A stretch of 64,000 nt of DNA from Selenomonas sp. WCT3 (GTDB lineage Bacteria; Bacillota; Negativicutes; Selenomonadales; Selenomonadaceae): NCBI GenBank assembly GCA_900100835.1, contig FNCM01000001.1:186001-250000 (forward strand). The letters are read 5' to 3'. The stretch's first letter is position 1, and every line of letters begins with the position of its first letter. A program made the translations under genes and the position numbers. The notes under the pieces were generated by a model, which did no database searches, was not told where the DNA came from, and was given only the letters and a program-made list of their open reading frames with translations. This document shows positions 32,480 through 41,367 of the stretch, in pieces.

Positions 32480-32892
32480 TCACGCTGGCAAAGTTCCAGG
32501 AGAACACCATGGGAAGCCTTCGGATGAACAAAAGCAATTTTAGCACCACCAGCACCGATACGCGGTTTCTCGTCAATCAGACGAACCCCCTGCTCTTTGA
32601 GGTCGGCCAAAGCGGCCTCAAGATTATCCACCCGCAGAGCAATGTGCTGAATGCCACCGCGGCCACCATTCTTTTCAATGAATTTAGCGATAGGAGAGGT
32701 TTCATCCGTTGCTGCCAGCAACTCGATTTCGCTGCCATTCGGCGTGGGGAAGAACCCCGTAGTTACCTTCTGCTCGGCAACGGTTTCCTCACCGTTGTCG
32801 GGAAGTCCCAACGTACCGCCCCAGAAAGAACCGACTTCCTTGAGGTCCGAAACAGCAATACCGATATGATCTACGCCTAATACTTTAAACAT
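32476..32892 (-). CDS. mce: Methylmalonyl-CoA epimerase
   Basis: The enzyme interconverts the (R) and (S) forms of methylmalonyl-CoA, linking the mutase product to the decarboxylase. It is a 138-residue vicinal-oxygen-chelate protein with two beta-alpha-beta-beta-beta modules. Metal-ligand candidates are the histidine in VLGVDHIGIAVSD, the histidine in GGIQHIALRV and the glutamate in GVLLELCQ, as in known epimerases. ATG 32892 has GGAGGG upstream. It lies between meaB and mmdA. Confidence 0.94.
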   Translation of the reverse strand: MFKVLGVDHIGIAVSDLKEVGSFWGGTLGLPDNGEETVAEQKVTTGFFPTPNGSEIELLAATDETSPIAKFIEKNGGRGGIQHIALRVDNLEAALADLKEQGVRLIDEKPRIGAGGAKIAFVHPKASHGVLLELCQRD

Positions 32893-32918
32893 AATGAACC
32901 CTCCATTCGGATTAATAA

Positions 32919-33857
32919 TTATTTCAGCATCTCATCCATGACCTGACCGATGACGGTATACGGGTCTGTTTCATGCTGCTTGATTTGCTCGACATAGCCA
33001 TCAAGGCGACCGCTGTCCACGATCTTGCCCTTGATGTATGTGCCGATGTTGCTGCTGAGGATATCGAGCATTTCATCACGGGTACGCTTCGTGCGGCGCT
33101 CAGTCAATTGTCCATTGCCTTCGATATGCGTCCGGTGTTTTTCTACGGTATCCAAGAGTTCTGTAATGCCCTCATTCTGGCTGGCCACCACCTTGGTAAT
33201 CGGTGGGCGCCATTCCGTCATCAGGCTGTCCAGGTCCAGCATCATGTTGATTTCGCGAACCAATTTGTCTGCCCCATCAAGGTCTGACTTGTTGATGCAG
33301 TACAGGTCGCCGATCTCCAAAATGCCGGCCTTAATTGCCTGGATATCATCCCCCATGCCGGGAATCAATACGACCATGGTCGTATCGGCAGCTTTAACGA
33401 TATCCACTTCTGACTGACCGACGCCAACAGTTTCGACGATAATGATGTCCTTTCCAAAAGCATCCATGGCCTTGACCGCGTCAGCGGTTTTATGGGATAA
33501 ACCACCGAGACTGCCACGGGTGCCCATACTGCGGATAAAGACTCCCTCGTCAAGAGTCAGCCCATTCATGCGAATGCGGTCACCTAATATGGCGCCGCCC
33601 GTAAATGGACTGGTCGGGTCGACAGCTATAATACCAACGGTCTTGCCCTGGGCACGATATTCGCGGGCTATCTTATCCGATAACGTGCTTTTTCCTGCCC
33701 CCGGTGGACCCGTGATACCCAATACATAGGCATGGCCAGTATGGGGATAAAGCTTCTTCATGATATCCGTCGCTTCATCGTACTCATTCTCGATGGCAGT
33801 AATTGCCCGAGAAAGTGCCAGCCGATTGCCTTTAAGTAATTCTTCTGCTATGTCCAT
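32919..33857 (-). CDS. meaB: Methylmalonyl-CoA mutase-associated GTPase MeaB
   Basis: MeaB is a G3E-family GTPase that loads and protects the adenosylcobalamin mutase. The 312-residue protein has the P-loop GITGPPGAGKSTLSDKIA, a Walker B/switch segment DIIIVETVGVGQSEVD and the base-recognition NKSD in CINKSDLDGA. The C-terminal helices form the dimer domain. Its gene follows the cobalamin-binding mutase subunit after a 143-base gap with imperfect stems and no reading frame. Confidence 0.95.
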   Translation of the reverse strand: MDIAEELLKGNRLALSRAITAIENEYDEATDIMKKLYPHTGHAYVLGITGPPGAGKSTLSDKIAREYRAQGKTVGIIAVDPTSPFTGGAILGDRIRMNGLTLDEGVFIRSMGTRGSLGGLSHKTADAVKAMDAFGKDIIIVETVGVGQSEVDIVKAADTTMVVLIPGMGDDIQAIKAGILEIGDLYCINKSDLDGADKLVREINMMLDLDSLMTEWRPPITKVVASQNEGITELLDTVEKHRTHIEGNGQLTERRTKRTRDEMLDILSSNIGTYIKGKIVDSGRLDGYVEQIKQHETDPYTVIGQVMDEMLK

Positions 33858-34000
33858 CCTGCCACCACCTTTTCGGTAGTATTTATTGTGAACTCTAACG
33901 GAAAAACCAGTTCACAGTGCGAAACAGTAAAACAGTGCCAGGTTTGGGCCAGAGGACCGGAACCCGCTCCCCTGGTCCTGTTCCCAGCACCGCTGCCTTT
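33858..34000 (-). other. 143-base untranslated gap inside the mutase operon
   Basis: No reading frame is supported here. On the minus strand AGGACC...GGTCCT and GGAAC...GTTCC can pair in competing ways, and a CACTGT motif recurs (GGCACTGTTTTACTG and CGCACTGTGAAC). It may set the stoichiometry of MeaB relative to the mutase. No B12 box is present. Confidence 0.35.
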
Positions 34001-34396
34001 TTAAAGTTTTACATTCTCATTGATGTATTTGACCACTTCGCTGGTCGGCGTTCCCGGCGTGAATACCGCCGAAACACCAGCCTCTTTAAGGGCCGGGATG
34101 TCGCCTTCCGGAATAACGCCACCACCGATGATAAGCGCATCTGTCATGCCGTTTTTGCGGACAAGGTCAACGACTTTGGGGAAGAGATGACCGTGGGCCC
34201 CCGAGAGGATGCTCATAGCAACCACATTGACGTCCTCCTGCAGCGCTGCTTCAGCAATCTGCTCCGGCGTCTGGCGAAGGCCCGTATAGATAACCTCAAA
34301 GCCAGCATCGCGCAGGGCGCGGGCAACGACCTTCGCCCCGCGGTCATGACCGTCAAGGCCTGGTTTAGCAACTAAAACTCTGATTTTCTTTTCCAT
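34001..34396 (-). CDS. Methylmalonyl-CoA mutase, cobalamin-binding subunit
   Basis: A separate B12-binding subunit of 131 residues. It has the base-off/His-on motif DxHxxG in [14 protein letters not shown], followed by SILSGAHGH and GGGVIPEGD, which line the nucleotide tail of cobalamin. It pairs with the large catalytic subunit encoded just upstream; this split form occurs in archaea and several Firmicutes. ATG 34396 has GGAGG upstream and is preferred over the frame start at 34411. Confidence 0.94.
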   Translation of the reverse strand: MEKKIRVLVAKPGLDGHDRGAKVVARALRDAGFEVIYTGLRQTPEQIAEAALQEDVNVVAMSILSGAHGHLFPKVVDLVRKNGMTDALIIGGGVIPEGDIPALKEAGVSAVFTPGTPTSEVVKYINENVKL

Positions 34397-34454
34397 TGTG
34401 AATTCCTCCAAAAACGCAAACGCTATTACTGTACGATTCTTTTAAAGCGGGCGA

Positions 34455-36101
34455 TTACAGGCTGACATGAGCCTCATATTCGCCGAATACCTCACGCATG
34501 ACGTTGCAAATCTCACCAAGGGTTGCATAGGTCTTAACGGCAGCGAGGATATGCGGCATGAGGTTTTCATTCTCATCCTGGCAAGCCTTCTTAAGATCAG
34601 CCAGGGCCGCTTTTACCGCCTCATTATCACGTTTCGCTTTCATAGCCTCAACCTTTGCCTTCTGACGCTCGCCGACAGCTTCGTCGACTTTCAGCAGGCC
34701 TTTTGGAGGTTCTTCTTCCATCTGGAATTTATTGACACCGACAATCGTACGGGCACCAGATTCCACATCCATCTGCCATTTATAAGCAGAATCCTGAATT
34801 TCCTTCTGGATGTAGCCCTTCTCGATAGCGGCAACTGCACCACCGAGGTCATCGATTTTCTTGATGTAATCCCAAGCTTCCGCCTCAATCTTGTTCGTCA
34901 TAGCCTCCACATAGTAGGAACCAGCCAGCGGATCGATGACATCAGCCAAGCCGCTCTCATACGCAACAATCTGCTGGGTACGCAGAGCAATCGTAACGGA
35001 TTCCTGGGTTGGCAGAGCCAAAGCCTCATCCCGAGAGTTCGTGTGCAGGGACTGGGTGCCGCCCATGACAGCAGCTGCCGTCTGCAAGGCAACACGAACG
35101 ATGTTGTTGTTCGGCTGCTGAGCCGTCAGCATCGAACCAGCCGTCTGCGTATGGAAACGCAGTTTCATGCTCTTGTCACTCTGAGCATGGAAACGCTCTT
35201 TCATGACTTTCGCCCAAATACGACGAGAAGCACGGAACTTGGCTACCTCTTCCAAAACGTTGTTATGCGCATTCCAGAAGAAGGACAGACGGCCAGCAAA
35301 ATCGTCAATTTTTAGGCCAGCTTTGATAGCCGCCTCGCAGTAAGCGATGCCATCGGCAATCGTGAAGGCGATTTCCTGGGCAGCCGTGGAACCTGCCTCA
35401 CGAATGTGATAGCCCGAAATCGAAATGGTATTCCATTTGGGTACGTTTTTCGAACAATACTCGAAGATGTTCGTGATAAGGCGCATGGATGGACGCGGCG
35501 GGAAGATATACGTACCGCGGGCAGCATACTCCTTGAGAATATCGTTCTGAATCGTACCACGCAGCTGGTCAGCAGGTACCCCCTGTTTCTCAGCTACAGC
35601 GATGTACATAGCCAAAAGAACCGAAGCTGGAGCATTGATGGTCATCGACGTGGAGACCTTACCAAGGTCAATCTGGTCAAAGAGCGTTTCCATATCTGCC
35701 AGCGAGTCGATGGCAACACCGACTTTACCGACCTCGCCTTCGGAGATTGGATCCGTGGAATCATAACCAATCTGCGTCGGCAAGTCAAAAGCACAGGACA
35801 GGCCCGTTGCACCATTTTCAATCAACATGCGATAACGCTTGTTGGACTCTTCAGCAGTAGAGAAACCAGCATACATACGCATCGTCCAGAAACGGCCGCG
35901 ATACATCGTGGGCTGAACGCCACGGGTATATGGATAAACACCAGGGAAACTCAACTCATCGGCATAATCCGTATCCTTAATGTCTAGCGGCGTATAAAGG
36001 CGTTTCTCCGGCAGATGTTCACGCTCGGGGAAACGTGCGATTGCTTTTTCTACACTGGCTTCGTATTTTTCAAGCTCAGCTTGGATTTTCTCATTGCTCA
36101 T
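34455..36101 (-). CDS. Methylmalonyl-CoA mutase, large catalytic subunit
   Basis: This is the TIM-barrel subunit that isomerises succinyl-CoA to (R)-methylmalonyl-CoA with adenosylcobalamin. The 548-residue protein has the substrate-binding signature [20 protein letters not shown] and [20 protein letters not shown], then [16 protein letters not shown]. It lacks the B12 domain, which is supplied by the next gene. Similar acyl-CoA mutases act on isobutyryl-CoA; the neighbours (epimerase, MeaB, decarboxylase) support the methylmalonyl substrate. ATG 36101 has AGGAGG upstream. Confidence 0.94.
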   Translation of the reverse strand: MSNEKIQAELEKYEASVEKAIARFPEREHLPEKRLYTPLDIKDTDYADELSFPGVYPYTRGVQPTMYRGRFWTMRMYAGFSTAEESNKRYRMLIENGATGLSCAFDLPTQIGYDSTDPISEGEVGKVGVAIDSLADMETLFDQIDLGKVSTSMTINAPASVLLAMYIAVAEKQGVPADQLRGTIQNDILKEYAARGTYIFPPRPSMRLITNIFEYCSKNVPKWNTISISGYHIREAGSTAAQEIAFTIADGIAYCEAAIKAGLKIDDFAGRLSFFWNAHNNVLEEVAKFRASRRIWAKVMKERFHAQSDKSMKLRFHTQTAGSMLTAQQPNNNIVRVALQTAAAVMGGTQSLHTNSRDEALALPTQESVTIALRTQQIVAYESGLADVIDPLAGSYYVEAMTNKIEAEAWDYIKKIDDLGGAVAAIEKGYIQKEIQDSAYKWQMDVESGARTIVGVNKFQMEEEPPKGLLKVDEAVGERQKAKVEAMKAKRDNEAVKAALADLKKACQDENENLMPHILAAVKTYATLGEICNVMREVFGEYEAHVSL

Positions 36102-36154
36102 TAGGAAATTCCTCCTGATTCATTCAGTATCTATTTCTATACGATGTTCAATTT

Positions 36155-37657
36155 TTATTTTGCCATGCTGCCATTCTCAATGAAGCGTTCGTGGAAGGAA
36201 AGCGCCTCGTGAAGAAGATGCGGCGTATGGACGTGTTTGAGTTTTTCATCGGCCCGTTTGAAATAATCCAGCAGGATAGGACGATAACTTGGATGCGCAC
36301 AATTGTTAATTATCTCTAAAGCGCGCTCACGGGGTGCCTTGCCACGCAAATCGGCAATGCCCTGCTCCGTAATGATGATGTCCACATCGTGCTCCGTGTG
36401 GTCGATATGGGAACAGAAAGGAACTACTGCCGAAATCTTGCCCTCTTTGGCAATGGACGGCGTGTAGAAGATGGTGAGGTATGCGTTGCGGGCAAAGTCG
36501 CCGCTGCCGCCGATACCGTTCATCATCTTCGTGCCCGTAATATGGGTCGAATTGACATTGCCATAGATATCAACTTCGATGGCCGTATTCATGGCAATGA
36601 CCCCTAAGCGATGGACAACTTCCGGACTGTTGGAGATTTCCTCCGGACGCAGCAGCAAATATTTCTTGTATTTTGCTACATCCTTGTAGAAACGAGCCAT
36701 GCCCTCCGGCGATGGGCTGAAGGCCGTGCCCGATGCGAAGTTCAATTTGCCCGCATCGATAAGATCCAGCATACCGTCCTGAATGACTTCGGTGTAAACC
36801 GTCAGGTCTTTCAGGTCAGAATCCACAAAACCAGCGATAACTGCATTGGCCACGTTGCCAACACCAGACTGCAGGGGTAGCAAATTCTTCGGCATACGGC
36901 CAGCTTCGATTTCCTTGTTAAGGAACTCCAGTGTAAACTGGCTCATCTTCTTAGAATCTTCATCAATCGGCTTCAGCGGACGGGTATGATCCGGAATATC
37001 GCAAGGAACGATGTATTTGATTTTTTCCGGTGTGCAGGGAATGTAAGGCGTTCCCACCCGGTCATTAGCCTTTACGATAGGAATCGGCAGGCGGTTTGGC
37101 GGGTCCATCGGCACATAGACATCATGCATGCCTTCCAGGTCCAGTGGCTGGGAAGTATTGACTTCAACGATGACCACATCAGCACTTTGTACATACGAAG
37201 CGGCGTTACCCAAGGACGTTGTCGGGATGATATTACCTTCCTCGGTAATGGCGCATGCCTCAACAACAGCTACGTCCGTCTTGCCGAGATACCCACAACG
37301 GCCCAGCTGCGCAGATTCCGAAAGATGAAGGTCGAGATAATCCACCGAGCCATCATTGATTTCACTGCGCAAAATCTTATCCGTCTGGTACGGCAGACGT
37401 TTCTTGATACCATGAACAGCCGCTAGAGCTTCATCAAGCTCCGGGCCCGTCGAGGCACCTGTCCAAAGGTTAATCGTGAATGGTTCCTTTTTCATACGCT
37501 CAGCGAGTGCCAGTGGAACAGCCTTCGGATAAGCCGATGCTGTAAATCCACTCATGGCGACGTTCATGTCCTGCTTGAAGAATGCTGCTGCTTCCTCAGC
37601 CGTGACAATTTTCGCCTGCAATGCTTTGTTACGCACGCGATCGAGAATATCAATCAT
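36155..37657 (-). CDS. Succinate/propionyl-CoA CoA-transferase (acetyl-CoA hydrolase/transferase family)
   Basis: A 500-residue family I CoA-transferase. In this operon it most likely moves CoA from propionyl-CoA to succinate, starting the next cycle and releasing propionate. Visible family segments are VAMSGFTASAYPKAVPLALAE near the N-terminus, VEVNTSQPLDLEGMHDVYVP and, near the C-terminus, GGSGDFARNAYLTIF and IITEQGIADLRGKAPRERA. The ATG at 37657 has GGAGG upstream; the frame extends 51 more codons without a ribosome site. Acetyl-CoA or butyryl-CoA cannot be excluded as substrate. Confidence 0.9.
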   Translation of the reverse strand: MIDILDRVRNKALQAKIVTAEEAAAFFKQDMNVAMSGFTASAYPKAVPLALAERMKKEPFTINLWTGASTGPELDEALAAVHGIKKRLPYQTDKILRSEINDGSVDYLDLHLSESAQLGRCGYLGKTDVAVVEACAITEEGNIIPTTSLGNAASYVQSADVVIVEVNTSQPLDLEGMHDVYVPMDPPNRLPIPIVKANDRVGTPYIPCTPEKIKYIVPCDIPDHTRPLKPIDEDSKKMSQFTLEFLNKEIEAGRMPKNLLPLQSGVGNVANAVIAGFVDSDLKDLTVYTEVIQDGMLDLIDAGKLNFASGTAFSPSPEGMARFYKDVAKYKKYLLLRPEEISNSPEVVHRLGVIAMNTAIEVDIYGNVNSTHITGTKMMNGIGGSGDFARNAYLTIFYTPSIAKEGKISAVVPFCSHIDHTEHDVDIIITEQGIADLRGKAPRERALEIINNCAHPSYRPILLDYFKRADEKLKHVHTPHLLHEALSFHERFIENGSMAK

Positions 37658-37770
37658 AGAAAATCCTCCCTCATCAGTGCCGACCCATCTTCGGTTCCGG
37701 CAACAGATTTTAACGATTAGGACGCCGCATCTTGTTTCGTATTCTTTTTTACGATTCATTGTGTCCACAA

Positions 37771-37779
37771 AGTATAACA
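37771..37779 (-). promoter_or_regulatory. Extended -10 promoter of the propionate operon
   Basis: Minus strand TGTTATACT, an extended -10, about 115 bases before the CoA-transferase ATG. TTGTG-GA-CACAA lies just after it. The long leader has no clear riboswitch. Confidence 0.45.
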
Positions 37780-37867
37780 TGAAGTTATTGACACGATGAA
37801 TTATAATCATAGATTATCGTAACAGTATGCTATAATTATGTCCCTTGCCTAAGAATAACACGAAAAG

Positions 37868-37900
37868 AAAACGGCGTCAAGATTGACTTGACGCCGTTTT
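37868..37900. terminator. Bidirectional terminator after rex
   Basis: AAAACGGCGTCAAG, loop ATTGA, CTTGACGCCGTTTT: 14-base perfect stem, 50 bases after the rex stop. Confidence 0.92.
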
Positions 37901-37906
37901 CCGACA

Positions 37907-37928
37907 TTTTCACACAACTGTGTCAAAA
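37907..37928. promoter_or_regulatory. Rex-like inverted repeat upstream of the propionate operon
   Basis: TTTTCACACA-AC-TGTGTCAAAA: ten-base arms with one mismatch, between the rex stop and the CoA-transferase promoter. Rex sites are typically TTGTGA-N6-TCACAA. It is far from the start, so the role is uncertain. Confidence 0.35.
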
Positions 37929-37952
37929 ACATTATGAGATAAATTTTATGAA

Positions 37953-38582
37953 TCACTTCCGCGTGATATAATAGGACAAACTACTAAGACCAATTGATAA
38001 ATCCTCATTGATGATATGCATCGAATCGGGGACTTCCATCTTGATTGGTGCAAAGTTCCATATCCCTTTCACCCCGGCTGCCACCAGCTTATCTGCTACG
38101 CCCTGAGCAAAGGCCGCCGGCACCGCTATGATGCCAATCTGGATGTTGCGCTCTTTGACCACCTTCTGCATATTGCGGATATCTTCTACCACAACATGAT
38201 TGACGGTTTTGCCAATGACCTTGGGGTCCTGGTCAAACAGCGCCACCAAATTGAAGCCAAGACTTACAAAATTCTGGTAGTTCGCCAGCGCCTCGCCGAG
38301 ATGACCGATGCCAACCACGGCAATGTTCCAATGGTTGTCCAGTCCTAAAATCTCACCCACATTGCGCTTGAGCTCGTTGACGTAATACCCTACGCCCTTC
38401 TTACCAAACTGACCGAATGACGCCAGGTCTTTGCGGATTTGCTCTGGTGTGATTCCCAGCCTGCGCCCCAGCTCATCCGAGGAGATGATATCAATCCCCT
38501 CATCCTGAGCCAGCCGCAGGGTACGAAAATATAACGGAAGGCGGTCAATCGTTGCCTTGGATATATTTACCTGACCCTTCAT
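37953..38582 (-). CDS. rex: Redox-sensing transcriptional repressor Rex
   Basis: Rex senses the NADH/NAD ratio and represses fermentation and respiration genes. The 209-residue protein has an N-terminal winged helix (ISSDELGRRLGITPEQIRKD) and a Rossmann fold with VVGIGHLGEALANY that binds NADH; DPKVIGKTV follows. Residue LASFGQFGKKGVGY is the conserved FGxxGxGY linker. ATG 38582 has GGGAGG upstream. It is the last gene of a run valS-folC-ligase-rex and lies just before the propionate operon, a likely target. Confidence 0.96.
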   Translation of the reverse strand: MKGQVNISKATIDRLPLYFRTLRLAQDEGIDIISSDELGRRLGITPEQIRKDLASFGQFGKKGVGYYVNELKRNVGEILGLDNHWNIAVVGIGHLGEALANYQNFVSLGFNLVALFDQDPKVIGKTVNHVVVEDIRNMQKVVKERNIQIGIIAVPAAFAQGVADKLVAAGVKGIWNFAPIKMEVPDSMHIINEDLSIGLSSLSYYITRK

Positions 38583-38595
38583 CGTAACGCCTCCC

Positions 38596-40041
38596 TTATT
38601 CTTCTTCGCTTATGTCCTCATCTCCGGCATTAACGGCCGCCACTGTTGCCGCCAGCGCTGCCAACATCCACAAGAACATCGACGATGGAATGTTAAACAG
38701 TAAATCATCGGTAAAGCCATTGAGGGCCACCGACAGGATTGCCAGTCCCACGCCCAGGGACAACCCAGCCAGCAGACGGTAATCCAGCCAACCGGCAAAG
38801 TCCTGCCAAAAGGGAATTACCGGTTCTGCAGTTTCTTGTTTTACACTTTCTGCCACCTTCTGTAATTCCACATCGGCAGCAGCTTCTTCGTTGTAATCAA
38901 AAGGAGTCTCCTCCAGTGGTTCCGGCGCCGGGGGCTGGAATTTCTGGCGCAAAGCCATAATCATGGTTCCAAACAGATACCACAAGAAGGCAATTGCTCC
39001 CGGAATACCGATTTCCACCGCATAGTTAAGATACAAGTTATGGGCATGAACGATGCGAATATCAGCCCCCTGAAGATAAAAGTCGTATTCCGGATAAACC
39101 ATCCAATAGGCACCCCAACCGATGCCCAGAAAGGGATGGTCCTGAATCATGGCAATAGAACTCTCCCAAAAGGCCAAACGCATTTCTGACGAGGTGTCCA
39201 CCTTGGTAAACACCGACGCCAGCCGCTCATAGAGCACCGGGTCGGCCAGCAACAGCACGCCGCCTACCACCACACAGGCTGCTAGTACCCGCCAGTCCTT
39301 TACCATGCCATACAGGATAAAAATCGCCACAATGACCAGCAGGGCTCCCCGGGCATAAGTCATGGCCAGGCAGGCTGCTGCTGCCAATATGAAAGTTCCC
39401 AGCACGATGCGCTTGGGTTTGCTGTCAGCCTTGACAAAGAGACCAAAGGCAAGACAGATAACGATATCCAGATAACCTGCCAAGATATTCGGATTCTCCC
39501 AGGTGGAAAAAACCCGCTTGCGAAGCTCTGGGAAAGCGTCACCATCCACCCACTTCATCGCACTGATATCAATGCCAAAGATGTACTGGTAAAAACCGTA
39601 AAGGATAACCACCAGCGCTGATGTCCCTAAGGCCATCAGCAATTGTTTGAACTGCTTTACCTCCCGCACTTGCTGCCCCACCAAGAAATACGTCAGAGCA
39701 TAAACACCAACCAGGTTATACCAGTTGTAAAAACTGAATCCCCGGTCTGGTGACCCCAGCACCGAAGCCCCACTGATTAGGATGAACAGACAGACGGGAA
39801 CATCGAACGGAAAATGCCGGTATTTAAATTCCTTATCCGTGCGAAACCGCAAAAGGGTAAAAACGACACCAAGAAGCAAGGCAATCGTTGCTCCTGGCGG
39901 CCATAGTGCCAGCAAAAAGGCCTCTGCCAGAACGGCAAACCAGGACCATTTTTTGAAGCGCTGGCACCACTTTTCTCTGGCAGCCTGCCGACGGCGTTGG
40001 CGCAACTCCCGCATAGCTGCCGCTTCGGATTTTGATGACAT
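38596..40041 (-). CDS. O-antigen ligase-like membrane protein (Wzy_C family)
   Basis: A 481-residue polytopic protein with about eleven or twelve hydrophobic segments. The large periplasmic loop around residues 255-330 ends in a pattern typical of the O-antigen ligase/polymerase family: ENPNILAGYLDIV earlier, then IGWGAYWMVYPEYDF and HAHNLYLNYAVEIG. Ligases join O-antigen to lipid A core; polymerases or pilin glycosylating enzymes look alike, so the substrate is open. An acidic, proline-rich insert at about 370-410 (APEPLEETPFDYNEEAAADV) is unusual. It is packed between folC and rex. Confidence 0.82.
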   Translation of the reverse strand: MSSKSEAAAMRELRQRRRQAAREKWCQRFKKWSWFAVLAEAFLLALWPPGATIALLLGVVFTLLRFRTDKEFKYRHFPFDVPVCLFILISGASVLGSPDRGFSFYNWYNLVGVYALTYFLVGQQVREVKQFKQLLMALGTSALVVILYGFYQYIFGIDISAMKWVDGDAFPELRKRVFSTWENPNILAGYLDIVICLAFGLFVKADSKPKRIVLGTFILAAAACLAMTYARGALLVIVAIFILYGMVKDWRVLAACVVVGGVLLLADPVLYERLASVFTKVDTSSEMRLAFWESSIAMIQDHPFLGIGWGAYWMVYPEYDFYLQGADIRIVHAHNLYLNYAVEIGIPGAIAFLWYLFGTMIMALRQKFQPPAPEPLEETPFDYNEEAAADVELQKVAESVKQETAEPVIPFWQDFAGWLDYRLLAGLSLGVGLAILSVALNGFTDDLLFNIPSSMFLWMLAALAATVAAVNAGDEDISEEE

Positions 40042-40045
40042 ACTA

Positions 40046-41350
40046 TCACCCCTTCCGTTTCAATAAGAGCTGACGGACTCCGCCAACGAGATATAAAGAA
40101 CCGGCTATGACCAACAGTTTTTCCTGATTGGCCAATTCCAAGGCGCGATTCAGTGCTTCGCCATTGTCGGCAATTGCCTCCACATGCTGCACATGGGGTG
40201 CCACCTGCTTCGCCAATTCCTGAGGCTCGGCTGCCCGCTCCGAATCGGGAACGGTCACCACCACCGTATCATTAGGACGCAGCAGGATATCGAGCATTGC
40301 CTCGATATCCTTATCCTTCAAGATTCCCAACAGCAGCACGCGCTGCTCTGCCGGAAAATACAAGTCCAGACTGCTGCGCAAGGCCTCCATGCCAGCCGGA
40401 TTATGGGCACCATCGACGATTACCACCTGGTCTTTTATGTCCACGCGCTCAAAGCGCGCCGGCCAGGTGACCAGTTTCAAGGCTTCCGCAATATGCTCCT
40501 CCTTGACTCGTTCATCGATGTTGTGAATCAGATTGGCTGCCATCACCGCCAAAGCACTGTTCTCTACCTGATGACGCCCGAGTAGATGAAGCTCGTAGGG
40601 AACTTTCATAACCCCCAGCAGTTCGGAAGTAAATTCCAGCTGCTGCGTGCGTCCGTCACAGGAAATATACTCAGTATGGAAATCTTCCCCAGCCACAAAG
40701 ATATCGGCATTCCGCTTGGCTGCCTCTTGGCGGAGAATATCCAGCGGAACCCCTTTGGCAGCCGTAACCACCGGAACACCATCTTTGATAATGCCCGCTT
40801 TATGGTGGGCAATCCCCTCCAGGGTTCCGCCACAGCGGTCCGCATGCTCAAAAGTCACATTGGTGATGACCGAAACCTCCGGCGTGATGACGTTGGTCGA
40901 ATCAAGCAGACCGCCGAGGCCAACCTCGATGACTGCGTACTCCACATGACGCATGGCAAAATAGAAGAATGCCAGCGCCGTCAGCACCTCGAACTGGGTC
41001 GGGCACTCATCGCCTTCGGCTACCATCTGCTCCACATAGGTGCGGATGGTGCTCAGGCAGTCGGCAAATTCCTGCTCGCTTATGGGCTGGCCATCCACCT
41101 GGATGCGCTCCGTATAGGAGACCAGATGCGGCGAACTGTACATGCCCGTGTGGATATCCGAACGGCGCAGGATGCCGGCGAGCATCGCCGACACCGAGCC
41201 TTTGCCATTCGTACCAGTCACATGGATGGTGCGATACCGGTCCTGCGGCACATCCAGGAGCTCCAGCAGCCGCTGGATGCGCGAAAGCCCCAGCTTGATG
41301 CCAAAGATATTCAGCCCCTCCAGATAGGCGAGGGCTTCCTGATAATTCAT
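40046..41350 (-). CDS. folC: Folylpolyglutamate synthase / dihydrofolate synthase
   Basis: FolC adds glutamate to dihydropteroate and to folates. It is a Mur-ligase-like enzyme of 434 residues with the P-loop HVTGTNGKGSVSAMLAGIL, the YTERIQVDGQPI segment, and the FEVLTALAFFYFA and VGLGGLLDSTNV region. The C-terminal domain has VVIVDGAHNPAGMEALR. ATG 41350 begins 17 bases after the valS stop, and valS-folC is a common Firmicute order. Confidence 0.95.
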   Translation of the reverse strand: MNYQEALAYLEGLNIFGIKLGLSRIQRLLELLDVPQDRYRTIHVTGTNGKGSVSAMLAGILRRSDIHTGMYSSPHLVSYTERIQVDGQPISEQEFADCLSTIRTYVEQMVAEGDECPTQFEVLTALAFFYFAMRHVEYAVIEVGLGGLLDSTNVITPEVSVITNVTFEHADRCGGTLEGIAHHKAGIIKDGVPVVTAAKGVPLDILRQEAAKRNADIFVAGEDFHTEYISCDGRTQQLEFTSELLGVMKVPYELHLLGRHQVENSALAVMAANLIHNIDERVKEEHIAEALKLVTWPARFERVDIKDQVVIVDGAHNPAGMEALRSSLDLYFPAEQRVLLLGILKDKDIEAMLDILLRPNDTVVVTVPDSERAAEPQELAKQVAPHVQHVEAIADNGEALNRALELANQEKLLVIAGSLYLVGGVRQLLLKRKG

Positions 41351-41367
41351 GTTACGATTCTCCTATC

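Noticed and set aside
33858..34000. Cobalamin riboswitch in the mutase operon
   Set aside because: I looked here and in the leader at 37658-37770; no B12 box or adenosylcobalamin core was seen.
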